A DNA stretch of 36,430 bases from UBA1081 sp045639185 (lineage in GTDB: Bacteria; Bacillota; Clostridia; Oscillospirales; Acutalibacteraceae): contig JAZUCO010000051.1 of NCBI GenBank assembly GCA_045639185.1, forward strand, positions 1 through 36,430. The letters run 5' to 3'. A program made the position numbers and the translations under genes. Below, piece after piece: positions 15,536 to 24,554 of this stretch. The first letter of the stretch is position 1; every line of letters begins with the position of its first letter. Below the pieces are notes generated by a model. It worked only from the letters and a program-made list of their open reading frames with translations. It did not search any database and was not told where the DNA came from.

Positions 15536-15563
15536 AAGCGGTCAGTTTCCCGACCGCTTTTTT
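15536..15563. terminator. Hairpin between the DUF2207 gene and ftcD (possible weak terminator)
   Basis: AAGCGGTC (15536-15543) and GACCGCTT (15552-15559) form a perfect 8-bp stem. The good T-run follows on the plus strand, where no gene needs it. On the minus strand the stem is followed only by TTAATC, so termination there should be weak. It could be an intercistronic stabilising hairpin or could stop antisense transcription. Confidence 0.45.
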
Positions 15564-15564
15564 G

Positions 15565-17070
15565 TTACTTTGATTTTATAAATACTTTGTACATTGCAGC
15601 AAGTGCTTCACAAAGTGCTGCTTCACCTTTTCTGCCGCCCTTATCAAACATCTTATCGGGTGACGGAGATGAATACATCATAGAGAAAATTTCAGGATCC
15701 TTTGTTTTTGCGCCTGAAAAAACTTCTCCCACACACTGTGCAAAATCAGGCTTCTTTTTAACATCTGAAGCACCGAGTTTTACTGTGTAAAGAACTTTAT
15801 AGAACTCTCTGTTTTCTTTTTTCATAAAGAATTTCAGATCTGCACCGTTCACAAGTGAATAGAAAGTTGAAAGATAATTTGTTATCACGTCATAGTTATT
15901 TTCACATTCGAGAACTACTTTGTCTGCAAAATGCTTATCGATAACATATTTCTTGTGCTCTTCTTTACTGAAAGTTTTAAGGAAATTAAGTACGCTTGTG
16001 ATATATGCAGGAACTTCCTGTCTGGGAGTGCCGACAATAAGATCGTCACCGTCTGCAACAATATATCCCTTTTCAATACATTCAAGAATTGCCATTGCAA
16101 AAAGTGCAGGAATTCGCTTTGCTGATGATACAGGTTTGATTCTTGAAGGAGGATTTACTATTTTATAGCACTCACAAGCTGAAATATTTTCGGGAATTTT
16201 AATGCTGTTTTCTTCTGATGATTTTCCCTGCTTCTTAACTTTATTTTCAATTGCAAATCTTGCAAGTCTGTCAGGAAGAAGAATAAAAAGAATAATAAGA
16301 GCAACTGCAACTACAGCAAGAATAAAAGGAAGAACTTTAAGGAATGACTGGAATGCATTGCCTGCTTTGTCTGCCGCTGCAGAATATTTCACAAGAGATT
16401 CCGCATCAAAAAAAGATTTATCGCAGGAAGCTTCAACTGAAAAAGTATCATAAACTCTGCTTTTTGTAAATTTTGCAGAATTATCAGTTACCTCAACTTC
16501 ACAGCCGATTTCTTCATAACCGTCTGCAACTTTTATTTCTGAAGATTTGACACCGTCAGGAAAAACAATATTAACCGCAACATCATTGCTTGTGTAACGG
16601 AATGTTTTACCGATTACCATATATGAAAATACTGCATCTTTTCCGCTCTTGTTTACAGCTTCTGTGATTGTATATGAAATTTCATAATCTCTTACTGTCT
16701 GTGCTGAAGGGTATTTGATGGCAAGAACATAACTTTTTCCGTCGTCTGCAACGTCAAATGCATATTCATTGTTCCCGCTGCCTTCTGCAATCTCTTCACC
16801 GTCAACAAGCACTTCAACATCTTTGATTTCACCGTATTTCTGAATAAGTGAAACAGCATTATCTGCTGAATAGATATCAAAATCTCTGTAAAAATAATCT
16901 GCAGAATCAGAATAAGTGACAGTCCATTTTTCTGTTACATCAGCTGTACCGTCATCATTGAGAACAATTTCAATATCTGTCTTATCAAGTTCAAATGCAT
17001 TTGCTGAAACCATAAACAGAGAAATCATAAGCGCAAACACAAAAATCAGAGATATAGCAAATTTTTTCAT
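15565..17070 (-). CDS. DUF2207-type exported membrane protein
   Basis: A 501-residue protein with a signal peptide (MKKFAISLIFVFALMISLF...ANA). Residues 25-240 form the DUF2207 extracytoplasmic beta domain (NDDGTADVTEKWTVTYSD, YFYRDFDIYS, SYTITEAV). A strong transmembrane helix follows at about 247-270 (LPFILAVVAVALIILFILLP), and a roughly 230-residue cytoplasmic, charged helical domain completes it. The function of DUF2207 proteins is unknown. Two ATGs compete: GGAGG is 7 nt before 17070 but only 1 nt before 17076, so 17070 is chosen. It starts 2 nt after the stop of the zinc-ribbon membrane protein, so the pair probably work together. Confidence 0.85.
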   Translation of the reverse strand: MKKFAISLIFVFALMISLFMVSANAFELDKTDIEIVLNDDGTADVTEKWTVTYSDSADYFYRDFDIYSADNAVSLIQKYGEIKDVEVLVDGEEIAEGSGNNEYAFDVADDGKSYVLAIKYPSAQTVRDYEISYTITEAVNKSGKDAVFSYMVIGKTFRYTSNDVAVNIVFPDGVKSSEIKVADGYEEIGCEVEVTDNSAKFTKSRVYDTFSVEASCDKSFFDAESLVKYSAAADKAGNAFQSFLKVLPFILAVVAVALIILFILLPDRLARFAIENKVKKQGKSSEENSIKIPENISACECYKIVNPPSRIKPVSSAKRIPALFAMAILECIEKGYIVADGDDLIVGTPRQEVPAYITSVLNFLKTFSKEEHKKYVIDKHFADKVVLECENNYDVITNYLSTFYSLVNGADLKFFMKKENREFYKVLYTVKLGASDVKKKPDFAQCVGEVFSGAKTKDPEIFSMMYSSPSPDKMFDKGGRKGEAALCEALAAMYKVFIKSK

Positions 17071-17072
17071 TT

Positions 17073-17582
17073 TCATTCCTCCGTTTTATGCAATTCATAA
17101 AAATAAACACTATCTTCTTCAATGCCTTGTGCTGACACAACAATGTGAGCATATTCGGCATCAGCAAGACGCTCAAGTGATTCTGTCAGCTCATAGTCAT
17201 ATTCATCAGAGCCAAGCACAATGTTTCTGTGAGCAATTCTTGCAACTTCATAAAGAAGATAAAGCAATGCCGCTGACAACACAAGAGTTATTGATAATGT
17301 CATATCCCTTGTTACGAGAATCGCAAAAAGGAATGCCGCATATATCAGAATAAGAACAATTCTGATATTGCCGTAAAAAGATGAAAATTTAATATTGAAA
17401 TATCTTTTTCCTCCGATAAGGGCAGGTTCATAAATTGAACTTCTGAATGCTTTCCCAGAACAATTTGGACATTCCATCATCGGATTTCCCACTTTTTTAC
17501 CGTCACGTGCCGTACTGTCATAATACTCACAAGCACAATGAGGACAAGTGAAAATCTGATATTCTTTCATTTTTTTTGCCAT
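17073..17582 (-). CDS. Zinc-ribbon membrane protein of unknown function
   Basis: A 169-residue protein. The N-terminus carries a CPHC ... CPNC zinc ribbon (residues about 13-16 and 38-41). Two hydrophobic helices follow (NIRIVLILIYAAFLFAILV and SITLVLSAALLYLLYEVA), and the acidic C-terminal tail contains DSVYFYELHK. It is not assignable to a named family from sequence alone. GAGGA lies about 8 nt before the ATG. It follows the GH78 gene by 34 nt, and its stop lies 2 nt before the preferred start of the DUF2207 gene. Co-inheritance with a DUF2207 protein suggests a two-component membrane module. Confidence 0.75.
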   Translation of the reverse strand: MAKKMKEYQIFTCPHCACEYYDSTARDGKKVGNPMMECPNCSGKAFRSSIYEPALIGGKRYFNIKFSSFYGNIRIVLILIYAAFLFAILVTRDMTLSITLVLSAALLYLLYEVARIAHRNIVLGSDEYDYELTESLERLADAEYAHIVVSAQGIEEDSVYFYELHKTEE

Positions 17583-17616
17583 TTTTCAATTCCTCTCATA
17601 AATGTCAATTATCATT

Positions 17617-20166
17617 TTATTCGCAGAGTTCAACGTTTTCGGGAAGAGTATATTTTACACTTCTTTCTCCGCCGGAATAATTTACTTCAACAGAAATTCT
17701 GCCGTTCTTGGTGAGAATACTGCCTGAAATATTTCCGCCTTCGGGGATATATGCAGGATCGATTACAACCTTCTTGTATCCTGCAGAATCCTCTGTCTGC
17801 TTTATACCGAGAATATAATTGAAGATATATTCACTCACGGCACCGAACATAGGATGAGAAAGAGAGTCGCAGCCGTCCCAGTTTTCCCAAAGAGTGTTTG
17901 TGCCTGTGCGTTTCATATTTGCAAATGAAATTTCGCCATCACCTGTCATAAGACTGAAAGCAAGCTTGCCGTATCCGTTTTCAAAAAGAATTCTTGTAAC
18001 AATGTCTGTACCGAAGATACCTGTATCATATTCGCCAAGGTCTTCGTAATGTTTAACAAGATTGCTGAGAGTCTTTTCATCACCGAGACCGATATCAAGA
18101 GCAAATGCATCTGCACCCTGAATACCGTCATAGAATGAATGTGTTTCTTCGTTATAATACTCACGGCAGAAAGCAGAAGAAAGAATGTTTATCTTTTCTT
18201 CAAGCATTTTTGCATCTTCATTGAAACCGAGAATTTCTGCTGACTTCTTTGTAAGAATACAACACTTGATAAAGAAATATGTATTGATAAAAGGCTCAGG
18301 AATAAGATTGATGTTGTTTGGTGCACACCAATCACCAAGGCACCAACCGCCCTCTTCTTCTCTCATAACAATGTTATTGTCACTTCTTGACTGCATATAG
18401 TCAAGATATTTTTTCATACGGTTATAATACTTGGAAAGTATTTCTTTATCACCGAATTTTTTATAGAAATTCCAGGGTACAATAACCATTGCACCGCCCC
18501 AGCCTCCGGGACCGCCGCCACCACCGTAAAACGGTGCAGTGTGCTGAACGTGACCATTATAGATATCCTGACAGTCTGCAACATCATCCATCCACTTGCG
18601 GTACATCTTTTCGCTGTCAAAAATCGTCATTCCCGCAGCGGAACAAAGCTGACCGTCACCTGTATAACCGAGTCTTTCTCGGTGAGGACAGTCTGACGGA
18701 ATCATACCGTGAATGTTACACATCTGAGTGTTACAGTATGCATCAAAGAACCATCTGAGATTTTCATTTTCTGTTTCAAGTGTCGCAGTGACAGGTACGG
18801 GAGAATAAACAACATCAAATCTTACAAGACTTGCTTTGCCGGTTACTCTGATATATCTGCCGGCACGCCATGTAAATACGGGGGTAAATTCCCTCTTTGT
18901 TTCACCACAGATGTATCTGTCGCACTGTTTTCTCCATTCACCGCCCGTATGACGAAGACGGAAATCACCGTTTTCAAGGGCGATTTCTGAAAAAACTACA
19001 ATTGCTTCATCACCGGGTTTTGCGTCATCATCAAAACGGATAACCCAGAGACCCGATTCATCTGCATTAAGGTCGTAAAGCTTTCCTCTTGAGTCTTCTG
19101 CGATAAGTTCAGGCTCTATTGAATAGTCGAATTTATCACCGCCGAAGAACTGCTTGACCATTACGCAAGGTTCCACTTCAGTTTCTCTGACATTAAGCCA
19201 CGCTGAATCATCATAATCTGCGGAAAGAAGGCTTTCATCATAACATCTGCCGTCCATTGTTTCATTGAGATAGATATTTGTACGGCTGATGTAGCTTGTT
19301 TTGTAAAGAGCTGTGCTGTCTGAATTAATTTCACTGACAGTACCGTCTTTCATTGTGAGGATAATCTTGAAAACAACCTTCGGGTCGCCCCACTTCGGCA
19401 TATATTCCGCATGATTTTCCGTCTGACAGTACCAACCGTTGCCCACGTGCAGAACAAGTGCATTCTTATCACCGAGTTTTCTGGTGATGTCATATTCAAG
19501 ATAATATCTTCTCTGTGTCATTGTGTCATAAATAGGGAAAGACACACGTGAAAGGTCACGTTTTTCATAATTTGTCCAGGCGGGAATAAACATTTCGTCT
19601 GTGAGTTTTTCACCGTTGAAATAAGGTTCAACAAAGCCAAGAGCATTGATTCTGACTTTTGCAGACACTACATTCTCACAACTGAATGTCTTTCTTACAT
19701 AGAAAGCTTCAACACCGGATTCAGTAAAAACATAACTGCAGCCGTCAAACTCAAATGAAGTCACCATAGGCACACGGCTGAAATTCTCATCCGTAAACTC
19801 ACAACCGCACACAGCAAAGCCGCATTTTTCATAAAAACCGACGGCATCTGCCCTTGCGTTGACGGTAACTCTTTCCGCACCTTTTTTCTTACATTCGTCA
19901 ACAAGAGAAAGTACGAGTTTTTTACCCATTCCCTTGCCTCTCATCTCTTTACCGAATGCAATATTATCTATATGGTAATCCGTTTCATTCTCTTTGAAGA
20001 AACGGCCGCAGCCGACTGCCTTGCCTTCATCAAAAAAGGCAAGAAAATCGGCTGAATTTTCTTTATCATCAAAAAGTTTATCTGCAGGGTAACCCTGTTC
20101 ATCAGCAAAAACTGTTTTTCTCAGTCCGCTGACAGCACTACCCTCAACAAGTCTTATTTCTGACAT
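17617..20166 (-). CDS. GNAT acetyltransferase fused to GH78 alpha-L-rhamnosidase
   Basis: An 849-residue fusion. Residues 1-140 are a GNAT domain of the ElaA/YjcF-like type (KTVFADEQGYP, acetyl-CoA loop RGKGMG at 76-81, YEKCGFAV). From about 145 a GH78 rhamnosidase begins directly with its N-terminal beta domain (YFNGEKLTDEMFIPAWTNYE). The catalytic (alpha/alpha)6 barrel follows with IPSDCPHRERLGYTGDGQ (490-506, acidic catalytic region) and TLWENWDG...SHPMFG near the C-terminus. There is no signal peptide, so it acts inside the cell on imported rhamnosides. It starts 4 nt after the GH2 stop with GGAG 6-7 nt upstream, so the two are co-translated. What the acetyltransferase acts on is unknown; acetylated rhamnosides or released rhamnose are guesses. 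Confidence 0.9.
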   Translation of the reverse strand: MSEIRLVEGSAVSGLRKTVFADEQGYPADKLFDDKENSADFLAFFDEGKAVGCGRFFKENETDYHIDNIAFGKEMRGKGMGKKLVLSLVDECKKKGAERVTVNARADAVGFYEKCGFAVCGCEFTDENFSRVPMVTSFEFDGCSYVFTESGVEAFYVRKTFSCENVVSAKVRINALGFVEPYFNGEKLTDEMFIPAWTNYEKRDLSRVSFPIYDTMTQRRYYLEYDITRKLGDKNALVLHVGNGWYCQTENHAEYMPKWGDPKVVFKIILTMKDGTVSEINSDSTALYKTSYISRTNIYLNETMDGRCYDESLLSADYDDSAWLNVRETEVEPCVMVKQFFGGDKFDYSIEPELIAEDSRGKLYDLNADESGLWVIRFDDDAKPGDEAIVVFSEIALENGDFRLRHTGGEWRKQCDRYICGETKREFTPVFTWRAGRYIRVTGKASLVRFDVVYSPVPVTATLETENENLRWFFDAYCNTQMCNIHGMIPSDCPHRERLGYTGDGQLCSAAGMTIFDSEKMYRKWMDDVADCQDIYNGHVQHTAPFYGGGGGPGGWGGAMVIVPWNFYKKFGDKEILSKYYNRMKKYLDYMQSRSDNNIVMREEEGGWCLGDWCAPNNINLIPEPFINTYFFIKCCILTKKSAEILGFNEDAKMLEEKINILSSAFCREYYNEETHSFYDGIQGADAFALDIGLGDEKTLSNLVKHYEDLGEYDTGIFGTDIVTRILFENGYGKLAFSLMTGDGEISFANMKRTGTNTLWENWDGCDSLSHPMFGAVSEYIFNYILGIKQTEDSAGYKKVVIDPAYIPEGGNISGSILTKNGRISVEVNYSGGERSVKYTLPENVELCE

Positions 20167-20170
20167 ATTA

Positions 20171-23100
20171 TCACTCCGTTACAACGGTAAATTCGTAAAT
20201 GAGCATACTTTCTTCATCAATTTCATATGCAGGAAGAGTTTCGGGACCACAGCTGCCTGTACCTGTTCCTCTTACATAACCGTCAATTGTAAGAACTGAT
20301 GAATCAACAAATTCAATATCTTCCTGATGCTTTGCAGCATAAAGATTTGCGGGAGTGTAATCGTGAATATTAAATGCGAAACGCTCTTCAGCATAAACTC
20401 GGAGAGAATGACCTGCATTGTCAGACACATCAAGCCATTTAACGCCGCAATGCTCACCGTTATCCTGAGGATAAATATAAGGTTCGTGCATTTCGTGAAC
20501 TGTTGACTTAAAAATTCCGATGGGAGACTGTGCATTGAAATCGGGAAGATTTTCCGCAGCACCTCTGCCGTAGTATTCAACTTCTGTGAATTCAGCAGGA
20601 AGCTCAACTGTCATACCGAATCTGGGAAGATCGATTTTTTCATCAATAACCTTATTAAGTACAGCTCTTACCTTGATTTCACCAATGGGAGAAATTGTGT
20701 AATCAACCATACATTCGAAGAGGTCTTTCTTATTACCCTTGAGAGCGTATACTGAAAGAACTGAAGCGCAGTTGCCGTCAATACATACATCAAAAGCATC
20801 GGGAACAACTTTCACATTGTCAAGACCGAGCTTTTCCCACTTTTCAGTAAAAGGTCTGTCGTTATCCAGAGGCGCTCTGAATACATAAGGTACAAAGCCC
20901 TTTGTTCCGCCTGCAGGTTTCTGGTTAATGTATTCTTTTCCGCCCTTTTTGTAAGAAACAAGATTGCCTGTTTCTGCCTTGAATACAGCTTCACCACCGT
21001 CAAACTTGACTTTAACTTTTGCTCCGTCTGATTCAACAGTGATTTTACCTGTTTTGTGAAGTTCATAAGAAACAGAAACGTCATTGAGAACAATCTGCTC
21101 TCTTGAAACTTCCATATCACCGTCACGGCAGACGAATGTAATAATGAAGTCATTATCATTATTGATTTCTCTGAAGTCAATTTCTGTTTCCATTGTTGCT
21201 TCAGGTTCAATATCAAGAACAACATTACCCTTGTCATAAGCGACACCGTTTCTTTCAAGAATCCATTCCATTGAAAGATATGAAGCATTTCTGAATCTGT
21301 TTGTATTTGTGAAAACAAAAATATTATCATTCTTGCAGGATACTCTTACGGGACGGTAAATCTCCTTCATCTGGAGTGCGCCTGTGTGAGGTGTTCTGTC
21401 GGGATACAAAAGACCGTCAACACAGAAGTTACCGTCGTGACGCTTTTCTTTATGGTCACCGCCGTATGTGTATTTGAAGGGATATTTTGTATCACCGGGT
21501 TCGTGATAAACAGCGTGGTCAACCCATTCCCAGATACAACCACCCATAAGGTTATCGTATTTATAGAATGAATCCCAGTACTCTTCCATTCCTCCGGGGC
21601 CTACACCCATTGCGTGAACGTATTCACAAAGGAAATAGGGTTTCTCTCCGTAGTTTCTGATAATATTCTTTTTACCGCCACGCACAACATTTGCGTGCTT
21701 GCCGATTTTGCCGTTATAAATGCCTTTTCCGACCTGTTCAACTTCGTCGTGATGCGGATACATTTCTGAAACAACATCATATGCAATTCTCTTTGTTCTG
21801 CATACACCTTCATAATGAACGGGAATTGGTGTGCCCTGAGACTTGAGGTAGTCATAGCATTTATCCTGACACTTGTAGCCGCCTGCTTCGTTACCGAGAG
21901 ACCACAAAGCAATTGATGTATGGCTTCTGTCACGCTTATACATTCTCATTACTCTGTCAACATAATGATGCTGCCACTTGAGATCATCACTGATACCGTT
22001 GTCATTCTGGTTGCAGACTTCCCACGCACCGTGAGTTTCAATATCTGCTTCATCAATAACATAAAGACCGTAAACATCACAAAGTGTGATGAAGAAAGGA
22101 TCAGGAGGATAATGTGAAGTTCTGACGGAGTTAACATTAAGCTCCTTCATAAGCTTAACATCTTTTTCAAGATCTTCGTGGCTCATAACATAGCCTGTTA
22201 CGGGGTGTGAATCGTGATGATTTACGCCCTTGAACTTAATTTTCTTATCATTGAAAAGGTATACGTTACCCTTAATTTCAACAGTCTTGAAACCGGTAAG
22301 ATTACGAAGAGACATAACCTCTTCACCGTTCTGATAAAGAGTTATATATACTGTGTAAAGATAAGGAACTTCAGCATTCCATTCATTCACATTAAGAGCT
22401 TTGAAGCTGAACTTCATTTTCTGTGAAGCTTTCTGTTCTTCTGAAGCAATTTCCTTTTCACCGTCAAAAAGAGATACCTTTACGGTACATCCTGCACCGT
22501 ATGCGGGAACTTCAACTTCACAATTCATATCATACTTATCGCCGTTTTTAACGGATGATACATAATAGTCGTAGATATATGACTCATCATACGCAGAAAG
22601 AAGAACATCTCTGAATATACCTGTTTCACGGAACATATCCTGACACTCAAGGAATGTGCCGTTACACCATCTGTACATAAGCACAACAAGTTCATTTGTG
22701 CCTTCGACAACCTTTGATGTGATATCAAATTCAGCAGTATTGTGTGAGCCTTCTGAATAGCCGATATATGCACCGTTGAGATAAACTTCAATGTTGTTTG
22801 CAGCACCGAGGAATGAAAGAATATACTTTTTCGACATATCGGTGAGTTCAAACTTCTTTCTGTAAATACCTGCTGTCATATCTTCAGGAATACCGGGAGG
22901 AGTAATCTGGAACTCATAAGGACAGTTAAGATAAACGGGTTCCATATAACCTGTTCTCTGCCAAGTGGAAGGAACGGTTACCTTGTCAAATCTTATATAT
23001 GAAGTGTCCATTGTATCGGGCACTTTTGCTGAATGCTGATAGAACTTAAAATCCCATTCGCCTGAAAGGCAGGTAACGATATCTGAAGAATATCTTTCCT

Positions 23101-23227
23101 GTCTGAAATCTGTATTTTTAAGTACATCAAGTTTTGAATAAGGGATAAAATAAGCTCTCGGCTCAGTTATATTATCTCTGAAAACTTTGAAATTTCTGTA
23201 ATTTTTCTTCTGTAATGTATATTTCAT
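20171..23227 (-). CDS. GH2 beta-galactosidase (LacZ type)
   Basis: A 1018-residue enzyme, close to the 1023 of E. coli LacZ. In order: sugar-binding domain (GEWDFKFY, STWQRTGYMEPVYLNCPYEF), immunoglobulin-like domain, TIM barrel, then C-terminal domains including a small-chain-like domain with GRGAAENLPDF. The acid/base Glu is in LWSLGNEAGG (Glu447) and the nucleophile Glu is in YFLCEYVHAMG (Glu535). No signal peptide, so it is intracellular. The ATG at 23227 has GGAGG 8 nt upstream; the in-frame extension to 23266 would run through the promoter's downstream region without a ribosome site. It is the first gene of the GH2-GH78 transcription unit. Partnered with a rhamnosidase, natural substrates may be galactosides from pectic side chains or flavonoid glycosides; specificity for beta-galactose is by similarity. 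Confidence 0.93.
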   Translation of the reverse strand: MKYTLQKKNYRNFKVFRDNITEPRAYFIPYSKLDVLKNTDFRQERYSSDIVTCLSGEWDFKFYQHSAKVPDTMDTSYIRFDKVTVPSTWQRTGYMEPVYLNCPYEFQITPPGIPEDMTAGIYRKKFELTDMSKKYILSFLGAANNIEVYLNGAYIGYSEGSHNTAEFDITSKVVEGTNELVVLMYRWCNGTFLECQDMFRETGIFRDVLLSAYDESYIYDYYVSSVKNGDKYDMNCEVEVPAYGAGCTVKVSLFDGEKEIASEEQKASQKMKFSFKALNVNEWNAEVPYLYTVYITLYQNGEEVMSLRNLTGFKTVEIKGNVYLFNDKKIKFKGVNHHDSHPVTGYVMSHEDLEKDVKLMKELNVNSVRTSHYPPDPFFITLCDVYGLYVIDEADIETHGAWEVCNQNDNGISDDLKWQHHYVDRVMRMYKRDRSHTSIALWSLGNEAGGYKCQDKCYDYLKSQGTPIPVHYEGVCRTKRIAYDVVSEMYPHHDEVEQVGKGIYNGKIGKHANVVRGGKKNIIRNYGEKPYFLCEYVHAMGVGPGGMEEYWDSFYKYDNLMGGCIWEWVDHAVYHEPGDTKYPFKYTYGGDHKEKRHDGNFCVDGLLYPDRTPHTGALQMKEIYRPVRVSCKNDNIFVFTNTNRFRNASYLSMEWILERNGVAYDKGNVVLDIEPEATMETEIDFREINNDNDFIITFVCRDGDMEVSREQIVLNDVSVSYELHKTGKITVESDGAKVKVKFDGGEAVFKAETGNLVSYKKGGKEYINQKPAGGTKGFVPYVFRAPLDNDRPFTEKWEKLGLDNVKVVPDAFDVCIDGNCASVLSVYALKGNKKDLFECMVDYTISPIGEIKVRAVLNKVIDEKIDLPRFGMTVELPAEFTEVEYYGRGAAENLPDFNAQSPIGIFKSTVHEMHEPYIYPQDNGEHCGVKWLDVSDNAGHSLRVYAEERFAFNIHDYTPANLYAAKHQEDIEFVDSSVLTIDGYVRGTGTGSCGPETLPAYEIDEESMLIYEFTVVTE

Positions 23228-23256
23228 AAAAAGTACCTCCGTCGGCAATTTGAAAT

Positions 23257-23285
23257 ATTGTAACATATGCTGATATTTTTTTCAA
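23257..23285 (-). promoter_or_regulatory. Promoter of the GH2-GH78 operon
   Basis: Minus-strand TTGAAA (23280-23285), 17-nt spacer and TACAAT (23257-23262), 29 nt upstream of the GH2 ATG. It is nearly back-to-back with the divergent rlmD promoter. Confidence 0.7.
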
Positions 23286-23294
23286 CTTCTTTAA

Positions 23295-23323
23295 TTGAAA
23301 ATTTATAAAATTTGTGATATATT
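23295..23323 (+). promoter_or_regulatory. Candidate promoter of the rRNA methyltransferase gene
   Basis: TTGAAA (23295-23300), 17-nt spacer and TATATT (23318-23323), 55 nt upstream of the ATG at 23379. Together with the GH2 promoter it forms a 67-bp divergent promoter pair. Confidence 0.5.
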
Positions 23324-23378
23324 ATCTAATGGTTAATTTTGAGATTTTAATAAAAATATTATCGAACGGAAAATTTTA

Positions 23379-24539
23379 ATGAAAAAAAACAACACACAGA
23401 AAAAAGATATGTGCCCCGTTGCGGGAAAATGCGGAGGTTGTCAGCTCCAGAACATGTCTTATGACCGTCAAAAAGCTTTCAAACAGGCTTCGGTTATAAA
23501 GCTTTTCGGCAGATATTGTCACGTTGCCCCCATTGAAGGAATGGACAATCCGTATCACTACAGAAACAAGGTAAGTGCGGCTTTCGGCACAACACGAAGC
23601 GGAATGATTATTTCCGGTGTATACCAGTCAAGCACTCACAATATTGTAAAAATCGACTCTTGTATGCTAGAGGACGAAACTGCAGACAGAATAATTGTCA
23701 CAATCAGAAATCTGCTTAAAGAATTCAAGCTTACTGCTTACAATGAGCGTATCGAAAAAGGCTTTCTCAGGCACGTACTGATAAGAAGAGGTTTTTCAAC
23801 GGGTGAAGTTATGGTTGTACTCGTTACGGCAACCCCCGTTTTCCCCGGCAAAAACCATTTTATTGAAAAGCTTGTTTCAATTCATCCCGAAATCACTACA
23901 ATTATTCAGAATATAAATAATAAATTCACAAGTATGGTGCTCGGTGATGCACAGAAAGTCCTTTACGGCAACGGATACATAGAAGATATTCTCTGCGGAA
24001 AGAGATTCAGGATATCACCAAAATCTTTCTATCAGATAAACCCCGTGCAGACAGAAAAATTATACAACTGTGCAATAAATCTTGCCGGACTTACAGGAAA
24101 CGAAACTGTAATTGATGCATACTGCGGAATCGGCACAATTGGTATTGCTGCAGCAGATAAAGCAAAAACGGTTATCGGCACTGAGCTTAACAAAGATGCC
24201 GTCAAAGATGCAATTGTGAATGCAAAGCTCAATGACACCAAAAACATCCGTTTCTTTGCTCTTGATGCAGGTGAATTTATGCAGAATCTTGCAGCAGACG
24301 GCGAACATATTGATGTTCTTTTCACAGACCCGCCCAGAGCTGGCTGTTCAAAGGAATTTCTTGATGCGGCAATTGCACTTTCACCCGAAAAAATAGTTTA
24401 CATTTCATGCAATATCGAAACTCAGGTCAGAGATGTTTTTCATCTGACAAAAAACGGCTACAAGGTTAAAGCCTGCCGCCCCTTTGATATGTTCCCCCAC
24501 ACAAAGCACACAGAAAACATTATTCTTTTAACAAAATAA
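23379..24539 (+). CDS. 23S rRNA (uracil-5-)-methyltransferase, RlmD/RumA type
   Basis: A 386-residue SAM enzyme methylating C5 of a uridine in 23S rRNA, or a related tRNA/rRNA uridine. The N-terminus carries the Fe-S cluster cysteines CPVAGKCGGC, with the fourth Cys in KIDSCMLED. The SAM motif is VIDAYCGIGTIGIAA, then FTDPPRAGCSKEFL, and the catalytic Cys is in YISCNIETQVRDV, where the usual SCNP reads SCNI. The general-base region is DMFPHTKHTENI. The TRAM RNA-binding domain that normally precedes the cluster is missing, making this a short form. The ribosome site is weak (CGGA). It is followed after 15 nt by the carboxypeptidase gene. Whether it acts as RlmD, RlmC or RlmCD cannot be told. 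Confidence 0.9.
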   Translation: MKKNNTQKKDMCPVAGKCGGCQLQNMSYDRQKAFKQASVIKLFGRYCHVAPIEGMDNPYHYRNKVSAAFGTTRSGMIISGVYQSSTHNIVKIDSCMLEDETADRIIVTIRNLLKEFKLTAYNERIEKGFLRHVLIRRGFSTGEVMVVLVTATPVFPGKNHFIEKLVSIHPEITTIIQNINNKFTSMVLGDAQKVLYGNGYIEDILCGKRFRISPKSFYQINPVQTEKLYNCAINLAGLTGNETVIDAYCGIGTIGIAAADKAKTVIGTELNKDAVKDAIVNAKLNDTKNIRFFALDAGEFMQNLAADGEHIDVLFTDPPRAGCSKEFLDAAIALSPEKIVYISCNIETQVRDVFHLTKNGYKVKACRPFDMFPHTKHTENIILLTK

Positions 24540-24554
24540 AACCGGAGAAATAAA

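Noticed and set aside
15536..15563. Hairpin first read as a strong terminator of a plus-strand gene
   Set aside because: No plus-strand gene ends there; on the minus strand the U-tract is poor, so it is kept only as a hairpin with low confidence.
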